64,000 nucleotides of DNA from Owenia fusiformis (taxonomy: Eukaryota > Annelida > Polychaeta > Sabellida > Oweniidae): NCBI GenBank assembly GCA_903813345.2, contig CAIIXF020000011.1, positions 31,240,166-31,304,165 on the forward strand. The letters run 5' to 3'. Numbering within the stretch: the stretch's first letter is position 1; each line of letters opens with the position of its first letter. This document shows positions 24,801-39,800 of the stretch, one piece after another. A program made the position numbers and the translations under genes. The notes beneath the pieces were generated by a model. The model had not been told where the DNA came from and did not search any database. It saw nothing but the letters and a program-made list of their open reading frames with translations.

Positions 24801-27800
24801 AATTATTGATATGGTCCTTAGTGAATCATGTATTTACCCTGTGAAACCATTGGTGGTACTGTTAGGGGATCTTCAAACCTCATTTTCTTGATATTCAATG
24901 AGCACAATATGGCATCCTTATCTTGTAGAGTTGGCTCGATAGAAGACCCCTTATTTGCTGAGAGGACAACACACATCTTGCAACGATTTATCCGCACACG
25001 TCGTAAATCTGCCCGACACAATGGTGACCCCTATAGTAAAAACAAATAACTATAGATGAAAAAGTAACTGACAGTATACAATATAATTCGATAACGCGAT
25101 CTACGATAATAAAAGTAACAAATCCTTAGATTTGGTTTAGTTGGCATATTCCCTGACCCAAATTCAGAATGGACAACGCTTTCAAAATAATGAACAAAAT
25201 CAATCCTGTTGAATCTGTGTAATAACGATTGGCATCAAATAATAGTTGTCAATATTGTTAGAAACCATATTCTAAATCAAGACTTCTTCTCTCAACAATC
25301 TCTATTTATCCAGGTAAAGTAAAAAAGAGGTTAACACATTAATTTGCAAGTCACAATGAAACTTTGACAAAATGCAGCTCAACAGCTAACAATTTAAATT
25401 GACATAAATTCAAACTTACAGGTAAGATATATACATCAGGAAAGTTTCCCAAAGTTTTCCACTCCTTTGAGAGGTAAGAATGATGCCCTACAATGACAAC
25501 TGGCTTAAGTTCTGTAAGACGTAAACTACTGGCACGTAGCGGCATGACAAAGTTTGAGAGGCCTATAACAGGAGAGTCGCTGTCTGAGAGGACACAGACA
25601 ACAAAGTGGTCCCTCAAGTTTTTCAATATCAATTCATTTTTCTGGTTGATCTGAAAAAGAAGCAATAGAGAGAAATAAATGCTTGAATAATGAATTAAAC
25701 CGCCAGAAAACTAGATCATTTCAGAAAACTGAATACTTCAATAAAAATAGATGATACAGCTAAAACTTTTAAAGCGTGAATAATGAAAAAGAACACATTA
25801 TGTTCTCCTACATTCCTAAAAATACTTAATTTTCTTCAGAAACAGAATTCTCTCAAACAACTGAACCACATCTTTTGTGATAGCACTTACAATGTTACTT
25901 TCATCTAAGCTAGAGTCTGGGCACCAGTAGAAACACCCAGTAGCATCAAACTGCTCTTTGCTCTCCCTAACCTCAAGGTAAGGCTTATTGTCTTCAAAGT
26001 TAGCATCAATAATCCTACAACATAGAGTAGCTCAATAATCAACCATCATACTGATAATCATCCTTCTTCAAGGGACTTCATTTATGTTTAAATTCAGAAA
26101 ATAAGTGAAATACCCTTGGACCAGGGATGACTTATAATGTCATTTGCAATGTTTATCCAACCCCATGGGTTCAATCTTTTGGAATTACATTTTAAAGTTA
26201 AAACAGTACTGATACAACTATGGGGTACCTAGGAAGCTTTATACAACAATACGTCATCAAACTACATGGTCAAGCAAAAACAAAATCAATTAATGCAAAA
26301 TTAAAGTTAAATTAAACGGCAACTTAATACAGAAATCAAAATTCTTACGTAATTGGAATGTCGCTACCACCAGGACTACTTTTTTCACTCTCGCTATGAC
26401 TCTCTGTAGCACTGGTAGCGCCACCTTGAGGCACATCAATGTGAATTATTGCGGGTGATACGGCTCCACTCTCTGTTACACTATTTGTGCCATCAGATCT
26501 ACATGAAATCAATTCACTAATAACAACAACAAAACCAAGCATGACGAAATAAAAGTACAAGTTACATAAAATAAAGCTCATATTTCGACAGGCATGAAAA
26601 CAATTGGTTCGAATATGACTCAAAATGGTGTCTAATTTGGACTTTGACAGTTTGGGGAAAACGCAAAATTTGTTTTCAGGCCTGAAGTATTAAAACAATA
26701 TATCACTTAAACAAAACTAAAATAATTTCAACTCTTTCAGCAACACAAAAGTATAATGTAAAAATACCACGACAAATTATTTATACAAAATACAATTATA
26801 TCTTAAAATTAATAGGTTAGTATCAAATAATGTACTTCCAGCACCAGGTTAGTTGATAAGTCATGAAAAAGTATCTCAAACTTTTTATTGAGTATTTTTG
26901 CTTGAACATTCTCTTCTTGTAGACCATGCAACATTTTCAAATTACATCTTTGATTAAATGCTCAGTATTGAATTGAAACTTTTTCAGAACCTATAAAAAT
27001 ATATTTTATAGAGTAAGTGCATAGCTATCAAGAGTCTGAGCGAAGGAAAGATCGTGTATTCTAGAATCTTCAAAAAACGTTCAACTCTAAATCTAAGTTC
27101 TACATCTTTCAAAGTAATCACACAAACATTTTCCAAGAAAAAATATATTTTTAGAACATGTATTATATTGTTAATAATCTATTCGATAGGATACGGCCAA
27201 CACGTCACATACATGAGCATTGCACACCTTAACCTAAAAAGAAACTATGAAGTCAGCTTTAAATATACTTCTCCCTCATATCCATAGAAGCCTAATAACA
27301 GGCCTGCTCTCTCGGCAATCAAGGAGTTAAAGTTTTCAGTACATTACATTATGTGTATTCTTTATTATCTAAACTGAGCCCATCAAGAACTGGAACCTCA
27401 ACCATGGAACCTTACCCCATGACTAGGCTCAAGTGGACCTTAACCCATGACTGGACTTAAACAGTTCTTACCTCATGACCTAAGTGAGGCCTAAGTAGAC
27501 CTTACTTCATGACACGGCTCAAACAGGGGGTCATTAATAGAAACTTTGTAAAGTTAAGAATTCTCAAATCAATTGTTTTAACCATGGATATAATGACTTC
27601 ATATTGAGAGAACAATGGATTTTAGGAATTCCCAACTTTACTAAGTTTCTGTTTATGATCCCAGATCTTACCTCATGGCTAGGATTAATCACACTTTAAA
27701 CATTAACTAGTCTTAAACATACCTTACCTCAAGACTAGGCTATTAGCGTACCTTAACCCATGGCAAGGTGAAAGTGGAAATTACCTTATGACTAGGCTAT

Positions 27801-30800
27801 AAGCGTACCTTAACCCATGGCAAGGCCTAAGTGGACATTACCTTATGACTAGGTTATTAGCGTACCTTAACCCATGGCATGGCCAAAGTGGACATTACCT
27901 AATGACTAGGCTATTAGCGTACATTAACACATGGCAAGGCCAAAGTGGACATTACCTCATGACTAGGCTATTAGCGTACCTTAACCCATGGCAAGGCCAA
28001 AGTGAACATGACCTCATGACTAGGCTATTAGCGTACCTTAACCCATGGCAAGGCCAAAGTGAACATGACCTCATGACTAGGCTATTAGCGTACCTTAACC
28101 CATGGCAAGGCCAAAGTGAACATGACCTCATAGTCATGACTAGGCTATTAGCGTACCTTAACCCATGGCAAGGCCAAAGTGGACATTACCACATGACTAG
28201 GCTATTAGCGTACCTTAACCCATGGCAAGGCCAAAGTGGACATTACCTCATGACTAGGATTAAGCGTACCTTAACCCATGGCAAGGCCAAAGTGGACATT
28301 ACCTCATGACTAGGCTATTAGCGTACCTTAACCCATGGCAAGGCCAAAGTGGACATTACCTCACAATTAGGCTTAAGCGTACCTTAATCCAAGACCAGGC
28401 CTAAAAAGACATTACCTTATAACTAGACTTAAACGTAGCTCCCGTTCTGCTTCAAGTGACAGTCTTTCATTTCCTTCTGTGTTAGTAAAACATAACATAT
28501 TGGTTAAAGCAAACTTGACATAAGTATTCTTGCATAGAGTATGTGGTCCCCCACATATCTAATCTGGGGGGTGTTGATGCAACACTAAGATTAGTATTCT
28601 AACACTCACAGACATGCAATTTTGGTACACTAGAATACATTAACAAATAGCTAGGCATGCATTACTACATTTTGACCAATTAGAATGCAGTACATGCTTA
28701 TCTACAGTATGTCTAAGTGTAAGGAGTATTACCTACATTACTTCATAGTTTGAACACTTTCTAAAAATTGCTTATGATAATGCATCCAACTACAGTACTA
28801 TTTTACTAACTATACAACTACAATTATTATGAAAATGAAAGAGTAACTATGTAACATTAGAACTTAGGCTCCTATGATGTATTCAAGCATCGCAATGACC
28901 TGAAAGAATGGCCCACATGCTCTATCACAATATTCTTTAATTCTGAATAATAATTCTGAATTATACTTAAATAAAATGTGAAGCTTTATACAGGATGAGT
29001 ACAAAAACACCCTTGGTATACGCAGCTAACGAAAATTTCGGTACGGGTCAAAAGCTGGACCGGTACGGGTTAACGGTTTTATTTGAATTTAAAACAGCCA
29101 TAACTTGCTCAATATTGACTTCCTCGTGTCTAATTTGAAATATATGATGCCTCCCGATGCTTTTAAGTACCCCAATTTTTTACAGATTTTTAAACGGACC
29201 AAAACTCTCTAAATGCGCATTTATGCTCTTTTCTCTCGAGAACGACTGTCTCATTTTCACGATAACTTTTATTTAGTACTTCTAACATATAAGATCTATT
29301 TTTCCCCATCAAGGTATGATTTAAATGACATGCTATTTACATCTTGTGAGTTTCAATGACGCGCGTTTGATTTTATAAAAAATGCCAAACTTTGTGACAA
29401 AGAATTTCATCAGCTATTGCCCCGAACCGGTCCGTCTTCTCGCTGCAAGTAGATTGCCCCGAACCGGTCCGTCTTCTCGCTGCAAGCAGGATGAAATTCT
29501 TTGTCACAAAGTTTGGCATTTTTCATAAAATCAAACGCGCGTCATTGAAACTCACAAGATGTAAATAGCATGTCATTTACATCATACCTTGATGGGGAAA
29601 AATAGATCTTATATGTTAGAAGTACTAAATAAAAGTTATCGTGAAAATAAGACAGTCGTTCTCGAGAGAAAAGAGCATAAATGCGCATTTAGAGAGTTTT
29701 TGTCCGTTTAAAAATCTGTAAAAAATTGGGGTACTTAAAAGCATCGGGAGGAATCATTTATTTCAAATTAGACACGAGGAAGTCAATATTGAGCAAGTTA
29801 TAGCTATTTCAAATTCAAATAAAACCGTTAACCCGTACCGGTCCAGCTTTTGACCCGTACCGGTCAATTTTCGTTAGCTGCGTATACCAAGGGTGAAAAA
29901 TGGTATCAAAATAATTCATATATCATCTTGATTTTCTCTTGAATTGTACCCATCAGTGCACTATTCATGCATCAGATCTTGGGGGTATTAGATTTTGAGA
30001 TATTGTATCTAGTATCATAGGAGCCTAGCCTCAATTAGAACTATATTATACTAACTATTGTGAAATCACAATGCACGATGCCTGTCTATATCATAAGAAC
30101 TTCAATACAAGCACACCTACCCAGTGTTGTTATTCGGGCGTTTGAATAATTTGTTTGATAAAAATCCACCATCAGCTTCCAAAGGGTCAACCACTGGGTT
30201 ATTATGAGCATTGATTAGGGTGCCATCTATAAACAAAAACCCACACCAGGCATGCATTCACGTGTGTTAGGACATAAATTCACATTCATTAAATAATTCC
30301 ACAATTTTTTAACAGAGGTTAAAAGTAGTGAATATTTTTTGTACATTTCTATATTTCAATAAAGACTAGATTAGGTATATCACCAAGGTGCTAAATACAA
30401 ATTCAATTTGAGTCATTTTCCAGGAACTCTTACCCTTTTCCTTCTCTGCCATAGGTAAAATGCCAGCATAAAGAAAGATTAAATTGAACTGACCACTTTA
30501 ACCTCAGTAAAACAAAACAAAATGCACACAGCAGTGTTGTAAGAAATAATGATGTTATATACACAACATTTTACAAAATTATGGTAATAATGTCACAAAC
30601 TGTATAAAATACATTTACAGAATCATGTTACCAGAACGAACAAGAGTTGGTTGATTACCTGTTGAGCAAGTGCAGTCTTTAATGCGTTTCACACCAAATA
30701 GCTGACCATGGCATAGTGGGCAGTATATTGATGCTCTGGAATAAAACACACAAATATGTGAGCACAATTTTGCCAAAAATGCGAAATTTATTTTAATCTA

Positions 30801-33800
30801 TTTCAGAAACATAGCAATACAGACATACTGCATCAAGTCTACTAGCCCTTCACTACTTATCATCCACCAAGAAAGAAGAAAGGGATTAACATGGAAAATA
30901 TCACAACCTAACATTTGTTACAGACACTGAAAAAAGTTGGAGATTATAACAAGATGTCACAACTTGTGGTGGTGACATATAATAGGGGGATTTCTTTGAA
31001 ATCTATGATGCAGACACAAAGAGACTGAAACAATTTTAAACATTTCAACATTAAAAATCTTGATCTCCTTTTTATTTAGAGATTAACTACTTGTTTTAAG
31101 TATATTATTTTCATATTATTCATATACCCTGATTAGGGTTTCAAAATCAACAAACTTAAACTAAGTGAATGATTCATTCATCACCTGTATGCTTCCTCAC
31201 TTGACTGTGCCACAAAGAAGCCTTGCATCCCTCTTTGTATTTTCACATCTGGGCCTGGATTGAGGAGAACTACTGCCTTGTCTTTGTGAGACACCTCTAG
31301 GCCTATCACCAGCATATGTAGCTTAGTAAAACACACCCTAAAACAGAAAAAGTATATGAAAAACATTTTTAGGATAAATAACTTCATCCTAATCCTATAT
31401 ACGAGGGGTGGTCCAAAAGTCTTGGACGCCCCGCTCTAACTTTGCTATTTTCTAATATAATTACATGAAACTTTCAGAAAATAAAGATCAACATCTTAAC
31501 AACTTTGTGTATAAGTTTCACCAGAAATAATATATTTTAGCTACTTTCCTAAATATTTTTTGATACCGGGTCCTTGCTACCCGGAACGGTATCTAAATAT
31601 AGGAAATCACGTCACAACTGTTATAATATGGCAAATACTTTAGGTGCAGGTGCACAACCTAACACCAGTCATGATATGAGAGAATTTCCGATTTTCAGTC
31701 TGAGTGTCATCTGCCGTCATCATCTTCACATATTAAGACCTACTTTTCAACATATTTTCCGCGAATTTGAACACATTTTTCATACCGCTTTACCAATGAA
31801 TGAAAGACATTTATGAAACCGCCATTGCTTATGTGATACAAATGCTGCTGGAGTGCCACTCTAAACCTCATCCAATGAGTAAAAAACATTTTCTTTCAAC
31901 CCTCCTTTCAACTTGGAGAAAAGAAAGAAAATCACATGGAGCCATATCTAGACTGTATCGTGCATTTGTTAGTTGCTCAAGGTCAATAATAGTGAAAATA
32001 TATTGTAGTATTCTTTGTTTCACTTTGATTTCTTTCATGTTCTGCATTTCAGCAGCCATCTTGGAGCAAAAATGATACCAGAATGAGGGTTGATTGTCTG
32101 ATGTCATTTTCTTAGAACTTGACATATACGGCCATTGTCATATGTGACATTATGATTAAAACACAATTAATTGGTTGCCTAGTAACAAAAGAAACTAGCA
32201 TAAAATATATCATTTCACCTTGAAATTGATACACAAAGTAGTTAGGTTGTTGGTCTTTATTATTGGAAAGTTTAAAGTAATTTTATCAAAAACCAACAAA
32301 ATTGGAGCAGGGCGTCCAAGACTTTTGGATCACCCCTCGTACTATAATTCATCTTTGCCCTTTCCTAAATGGGACTTTATACTGAGGTCATCCTTTCAAG
32401 ATATTGTGATATCCTTCTTTAGTACAAACAAGGCACAGACGTGAACAATATCGTACCTAAAACACAGCATTGTGGTCTTGTTGACCAAGAAAGCAAGATG
32501 GCCGCAGAAAAGTTAATCAGCTCTAGAACTTATCACTGTGTAACATATGTAAAAATTTGAACGGTTTGGCTGGAAACCTGTAGACCTTAAAATTTACCCA
32601 GAATGCCCAAAAACCAACAATCAGCTCTTGACGTTGATATGTAGAAGCATCCCTGAAAATTTCGGATGAATCCCTCAAATGGTTTGGCTGAAAATCTGTA
32701 GACAAGTCTTGAAAGTGAAGATTTTAGGACGGAAAATCCAAAATGGCCACCTTAAAATTTACTCACAATGGCCAAAAACTAATCAGTTCTTGACGTTGAT
32801 ATGTAGAAACATCCCTGAAAATTTCAGATGAATCCCTCAAATGATTTGGCTGAAAATCTGTAGACAAGTCTTGAAAGTGAAGATTTTAGGATGGAAAATC
32901 CAAAATGGCCACCTTAAAATTTACTCACAATGGCCAAAAACTAATCAGTTCTTGACATTGATATGTAGAAACATCCCTGAAAATTTCAGATGAATCCCTC
33001 AAATGGTTTGGCTGGAAACCTGTAGACAAGTCTTGAAAGTAAAGATTTTAGGACGGAAAATCCAAAATGGCCACCTTAAGATTTACCCAGAATGCCCCAA
33101 AACCAATCAGTTCTTGACGTTGATATGTAGAAACATCCCTGAAAATTTCAGATGAATCCCTCAAATGGTTTGGCTGAAAACCTGTAGACAAGTCTTGAAA
33201 GTGAAGATTTTAGGACAGAAAATCCAAAATGGCCACCTTAAAATTTACCCAGAATGCCCAAAAACTAATCAGTTCTGGACGTTGATATGTAGAAACATCC
33301 CTGAAAATTTCAGATGAATCCCTCAAATGGTTTGGCTGGAAACCTGTAGACAAGTCTTGAAAGTAAAAATTTTAGGACGGAAAATCCAAAATGGCCACCT
33401 TTAAATTTACCCAGAATGCCCAAAAACTAATCAGTTCTTAACGTTGATATGTAGAAACATCCCTGAAAATTTCAGATGAATCCCTCAAATGGTTTGGCTG
33501 AAAACCTGTAGACAAGTCTTGAAAGTGAAGATTTTAGGATGGAAAATCCAAAATGGCCACCTTAAAATTTACTCAGAATGCCCAAAAACTAATCAGTTCT
33601 TGACGTTGATATGTAGAAACATCCCTGAAAATTTCAGATGAATCCCTCAAATGGTTTGGCTGGAAACCAGTAGACAAGCTGAAAAGTGAGACGCCACCCG
33701 CCACCCGCCGCCCGTTAAGCTGACTACAATATTGCACCTCTTGTTAGGTACGATAAAAACAATATACAACTAGAAAAACAGCAACTCCACGGAGTAGCAA

Positions 33801-36800
33801 ATCCCACCGAACGGCAGTTGAGTTACCAAAGATTACGAAAATGAAAATGAAAAATGGCAGCCATTCTGAAGATCAGCCGCCATCTTAAAAAAATTTTCTC
33901 GAACAGAGCTACTGTGTTTCTAGGCATCAGCATATAAAATTTGAACCAAATCTGTTCACTGGTATTTGACTTATCAAAGATTACGTTTTTTCTTATGAAA
34001 AATGGCTACCATTTTGAAATTCAGCCGCCATCTTGAAAAAATTTTCTCGAACAGATCTACTGTGTCCCTAGGAATCATCATATAAAAATGAGCCAAATCT
34101 GTTCACTGGTATTTGAGTTATCAAAGATTACGTTTTTTACGAAAAATGGCGTCCATTTTGAAATTCAGCCGCCATCTTGAAAATTCTTTCTCGAACAGAT
34201 CTCCTTTGTCCCTAGGCATCATCATATAAAATTTGAGCCAAATCCGTTCACTGGTATTGAGTTATCAAAGATTACCTTTTTTACGAAAAATGGCCGCCAT
34301 TTTGAATATCAAGCCGCCATCTTGAAAATTCTTTCTTGAACAGATCTATTGTGTCCCTAGGCATTATCATATAAAATTTGAGCCAAATCCGTTCACTGGT
34401 ATTTGAGTTATCAAAGATTACCTTTTTTTACGAAAAATGGCCGCCATTTTGAATATCAAGCCGCCATCTTGAAAATTCTTTCTTGAACAGATCTATTGTG
34501 TCCCTAGGCATTATCATATAAAATTTGAGCCAAATCTGTTTACTGGTATTTGAGTTATCAAAGATTAAGTTTTTTTACGAAAAATGGCTGCCATTTTGAA
34601 ATCTAGCCGCCATCTTGAAAATTTTTACTGGGACATATCTACTGTGTCCCTAGGCATCAGCATATAAAATTTGAACCAAATCCGCAAACTAGTATTTGAG
34701 TTATTAAAGATTACATTTTTTACGAAAAATGGCGGCCATCTTGAATTCAGTGGCCATATTGAGAATTCCTTCTCGAGCAGAGGTCCTACACCCATAAGGC
34801 ATAAGCCTATAAAATTTGAATCAAATCCGTGAAACGGTATTTGAGTTATCGCCCGGACAAACAGACGGACGGACGGACAGACGGACGGATGGACGAATGG
34901 ACGGATGGACGGACGGCTTTCCTATATCCCTCTCGAACTTCGTTCGGTGGGATAACCAACCTAGGTATAATCTGTATCATCATCTAATCATATCTAATTC
35001 ATCCCACTTTCATACTCACTCTACAGCTTGGGGGAATGTCATGCCATAGAAGGCTCTGGAGAAGTATTCCGTATATAGCTCCATACCAAGTCCACTAAAG
35101 TAATTGTTCTTCCATTCATCATATCTGGAAGACTGGAAAATATGAACACATTTATGGATTACAACAATCAGGAGGGATTGAGGTATAATGACACTGACGA
35201 AAATACTAATATACTCCTTGGAGCACATTTTATTCCATCAAACTGGTAGATAATGAACAACTATAAATTTAATTAGCTTGTAGACTCAAATTCATGTTTG
35301 CTTTATATTTAGCCTATCGTTTTAAACCCTAATCCACATTTGACCTTGACCTTCCTTCTTACATGCTAATTCAAACATTACACAAATTACAAACACTCGT
35401 ACTCCAGTATACATACCTTTTTATGTGATGTCATCATGAAGAGATTCGCCATGAGAGTTGAGAATCCAGGCGCAAGACAGGCCTGGGCTATAAATCCTAA
35501 CTTCATCTCAGCCAAGCAGATAACACTGTCAGACTGCATATGCCAGTCAGGGATGTTGAGCAAATAATTCTGAAAAAAAGTACAAAGTTCACCTACCAGA
35601 ATAAACAGTGCAAGAAGATGTCAGAATAAAAGTGGCAAAAATGAAAAGTTGCAATCTTTTCTGCATTAGATAATAATTTCCCAGCACTGTGTAAATGTTG
35701 TAATGCTTTAAAGGGAGTGATGGAATTTACATCACTATGGTGACCCTTGACACTGATGACACTTACTTTATTATGATATTGCAGCAGTTGTATGATGATG
35801 CTCACATCACCATGGTAATCCTTGATGCTGATGACACGCATGATGTTGGCAGCATCCTCAGCATCAGGATTATCACAGTGTTTATTTGCCAGCAGCAAAA
35901 CAGCATCAGCCTCTTTTAACTGAAAAACAAATATTATATAGCGGATTCTGAAACAGTAAATATTTTTAAAATTATGAAAAACTAAATATGAACAAGATTT
36001 GATTTATGCGGCACCCATCTGCCCATCAGCACAAGAGGACAGCAATATAGCACTTTTTCAAAGTGCAATAAAAAGGGAAGATACTTAAGATGCTTATGAA
36101 ATGGCAAAGATTCATATGTACATTGTATATTTTTCTGTGTTATTACTGTGAAATATTACAAACAAATGTTCTGGACGAATAATCTAAAGAGATATCATTG
36201 GAGCTGTTAAGCTCAATTAATGTTTCTCATTTAATACCTTGACTCTATCTAAGTCCTCAGACACCATGACAGAACCCTCATAGAACCGCACATGTGTATA
36301 GTGACGTTTCATCAGGGCTTCAAGTTCAAGGTTTGGTGGCTCTCTGTAAATATATATTCATATGTTGTCAAAGACATATATTTAAAAATAGTGTTCAGGT
36401 GTTCTTGTTTTTAACAGACCAAAGTATTTAAGGTTCTTCATGATATAGAGATATAAGTCTTCCATGATATAGAGATATAAGTCTTCCAAAGACTATTTTT
36501 AATCAGAAAAGAAACATTGAATGAATTCTGAATCATGATCTTCAAAAAGATAATTTACACATTGAACAAAAAGAATAAGAAAAATACAACAAATGCCTCA
36601 AAATTGGCTGATCTGCAATAACAGTTACATCTATGTCAAAAAGATGACATGAAAAATGTAAATTAGACTTACGTGTGTAGGAAAACGATCATGACATCTC
36701 TGTCTTCTTGGTCTTGATGAAGGAACTGAGCAAGAAATTTTTCAACTGTTCGAGTACTTATGTGACCACACACAACTATGTGCCTAAAATATAGAATATT

Positions 36801-39800
36801 CATACATAACAAAATTTTGTTTTATTTCAGTAAATCGAGGATATTTCATTCAAAGAATTAATAGGTAGTGAGGTAGCACCGAAAAATGTACCCGCTTCTG
36901 AACAAATTGAAATTACTTGTTTCTTATGTATTTTTATGTGAAACTTCAGAAAATTTTTGTCTGACGCGCCATATCCGGGGCGAAAGTTGTCAAAATTGGG
37001 TTTTTGACCCTAAAAAGGAAAATTACAGGGGGTACATTAACATCATTGAATAATTCATTCAGTTAGTCTTCAATCATCATAATGATTTTATTGAGAGTTG
37101 ATGAGATCATTTTAAGGTAGAATGCAAACTTTCAATGGTCTGTCACTCGTGGTTGCCATGGAAACCACAATTTTTGCTGAAAAAATCCTTAATTTTGGTA
37201 AAACCTGTACCTGTACATAATATAGAATGTGGATTATTTTTCAAATCAACAGATATCAGAACATTTTAGCACTCTAAAAATCACCAGGGCTGTCCAAACA
37301 TTTGTTTAAAGAGAAAGAATATTGCAATTTATATGACTGGTAAGTGTCAAAGACCATACAATTACATAAGCGGTCAAAAGTGGGCGTCACCCTCATAATA
37401 GTAGTTGATTGCCATTCTCTATAAATACAGAGTTTTACTTGACTTTTGAGATACATTTATATTGAATTTCTTTGGTTATACTTAATATCAAGCATTTTTA
37501 CATCTAAGTGTTATAGTTATTGCATGGGGATACAGGGGGGAGGGGGGAGGGGGGGGGGGTAGTAACAGAATCTGGAGGGGGCAGAGCTTATCAGCCTTAA
37601 GTGTAAATCTCATCTATATGGTTCTAGATTTCATAGAGTACAGCTTCTGGGTCTTATTATATTCATCTCAATATATAAGATATAAGAATTTACATGGTTG
37701 GTAAGTGTCAAAGACCATAGAATTACACATGTGATCAAAAGTGGGCGTCGCCCTAATCATAGTATATGGTTCATTCTCTATAAATACAGAGTTTAACTTG
37801 ACTTTTGAAGTACATTTACTTAAAAACATCTTTTATTTATACTTAATGTCAAGCATTTCTGGTAAGTTATATATGTACATCTAATTGTAATAGTTATTGT
37901 CTGGGGGTGGAGGAGGGGGGGGGAGAGTAACAGAATTGGAAATGGGCAGAGCTAATAAGTCTTAAATGTAAATCTCATTTATTTAGTTCTGGATTTCAAG
38001 GGGTGCATCTTCTGGGTCTTCTTCACATTCATGTCAATATATGGGATATTCCAATTTACATGATTGGTAAGTGTCAAAGACCATACAATTACATAAGTGA
38101 TCAAAAGTTGGTGTTGCTCTAACAATAGTAGATAATTCATTCTCTATGAATATGGAGTTTAACTTGACTTTAAGATTTATTTTTTAAATTAAAACTTCTT
38201 TGATTACATTTAGTATTGTAATAGTTATTCCCTGTGGGGGGGGGGGCAAGGGGGGTAGTAGCAGAAATGGGAGGGGGCAGAGTCAATGGCCAGTCAGTCT
38301 TAATATCATAGTCTGATCATTTTCATTCACCTCCCGGTGTTAATATATTAACAATATCATGTGGGAGAATATACCACTACACTTGCAGATTTGAGAGTCA
38401 TTCAGTTGAGTGTATCTATATGGCGCTCCACCTTTGCCTTTTAAAAAGGTGCTATTGCTATTGCCCCTTCTGCATGGCACTTCATCTGTGAATGTGTGAA
38501 GTGCTAGGAAGGCTGCATATATGTCAGGGTCTATATTGGAGGAAATACCACTGAAATCAGTCTTCATTTGTTTCCAACTCAAGTATCCAGCAGCACACTT
38601 TGCTGTATTTGCTTTTTGTTTTCATCATCATACAAGAACTAATTCCAATCTTTAGGGACTCGTGTTTTCTACCCTCTTTCAGGTTCCTTTATAGAATTTT
38701 TGATGTAATTATCACATACAAAAACTAATCTACTGCAATTGTAGAATCTTGAAACAGTCTCCGCCAGATCCAGAAACAAAACTACCTTTCAAGTTGAATT
38801 ATGGTTTGGGATAGTTGGGGTTTGTTTTCCTTATGACTTGTATACATTTAGAAGTTTTCTTTTTCTTGCTGGGTTCTATTACAAATTTTGGTCCTTTCCC
38901 TTTGGCACTTGTGGGTACACGTTCATGCATAAGAATGCGTTTCTCTGTTCTTGCAAGAAGTCCAGTCAGTGTTCCTAGAGCCCAAGGCACAGGGCTCAAT
39001 AAGAACTGCAGGAGACATTCTAGGCTAATTTTATGTTCTTAGCAAGATCAAAGCTGTTCAAAGATGTTTCATTCAGAATGTATTTGTATAAGCTTGTTCT
39101 GAGTACTTTTTTACTGTCACTGTCACTGTTGCTGCTGTAGTTTGCTGCTATAGTTTTCAATTTCATATGTTTTATTAGATCATGGAATCTTTTTTTCAAC
39201 TAATCTCAGATGGTATCTCTTCATGCAATTTCCCCTTTTGACTTAAATTAGATGAGATCTGCAGCGACATCATTTGGCACAGATTTTCCTTATGATACAC
39301 CGTAGAGATGACCTTCATCCTCAATGGTAAATGGATCAAGGAAGTCTTTGATTGCGGTTTTTGTCATCTTTATGTCTTTTTCTATACTTGCTATTTGTGC
39401 CTTTCCAAGGTCATTATGGGTGTCACACTCATCTCATCTCTAGATAATAGATTGTTGTAACCATCTCATCCATATAAAGCACTTATTGTCTGTATGGCCC
39501 ATATTGCAAATCCTCGTAGTGAACCACCAGATGGACTTGAATGGAAACTAAATGACTCCATATCTTTCCAGTGGGTATTGACTGATATTCTCATACAAGA
39601 GATTGGTGATATAGCAACACCAGGAGATGAATCAGAAAACTCCAGAAGATGTACCCTATGAAATCCAGAATTAAAAAGATGAGATTTATACTTAAGCCAG
39701 ATTAAATCTACACATTCTAATTCTGTTACTACTCACCCCTGCCCAAATGTAAAAACTATAATACTTACACAGATGTATTTACCAGAAATGCTTGACATAA

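Noticed and set aside
27845-28309. 154-residue open frame on plus, with a minus-strand companion
   Set aside because: It is a 19-residue repeat encoded by the 57-bp minisatellite. The period is a multiple of three, so any stop-free frame stays open. No start context, splice structure or family similarity supports a gene.
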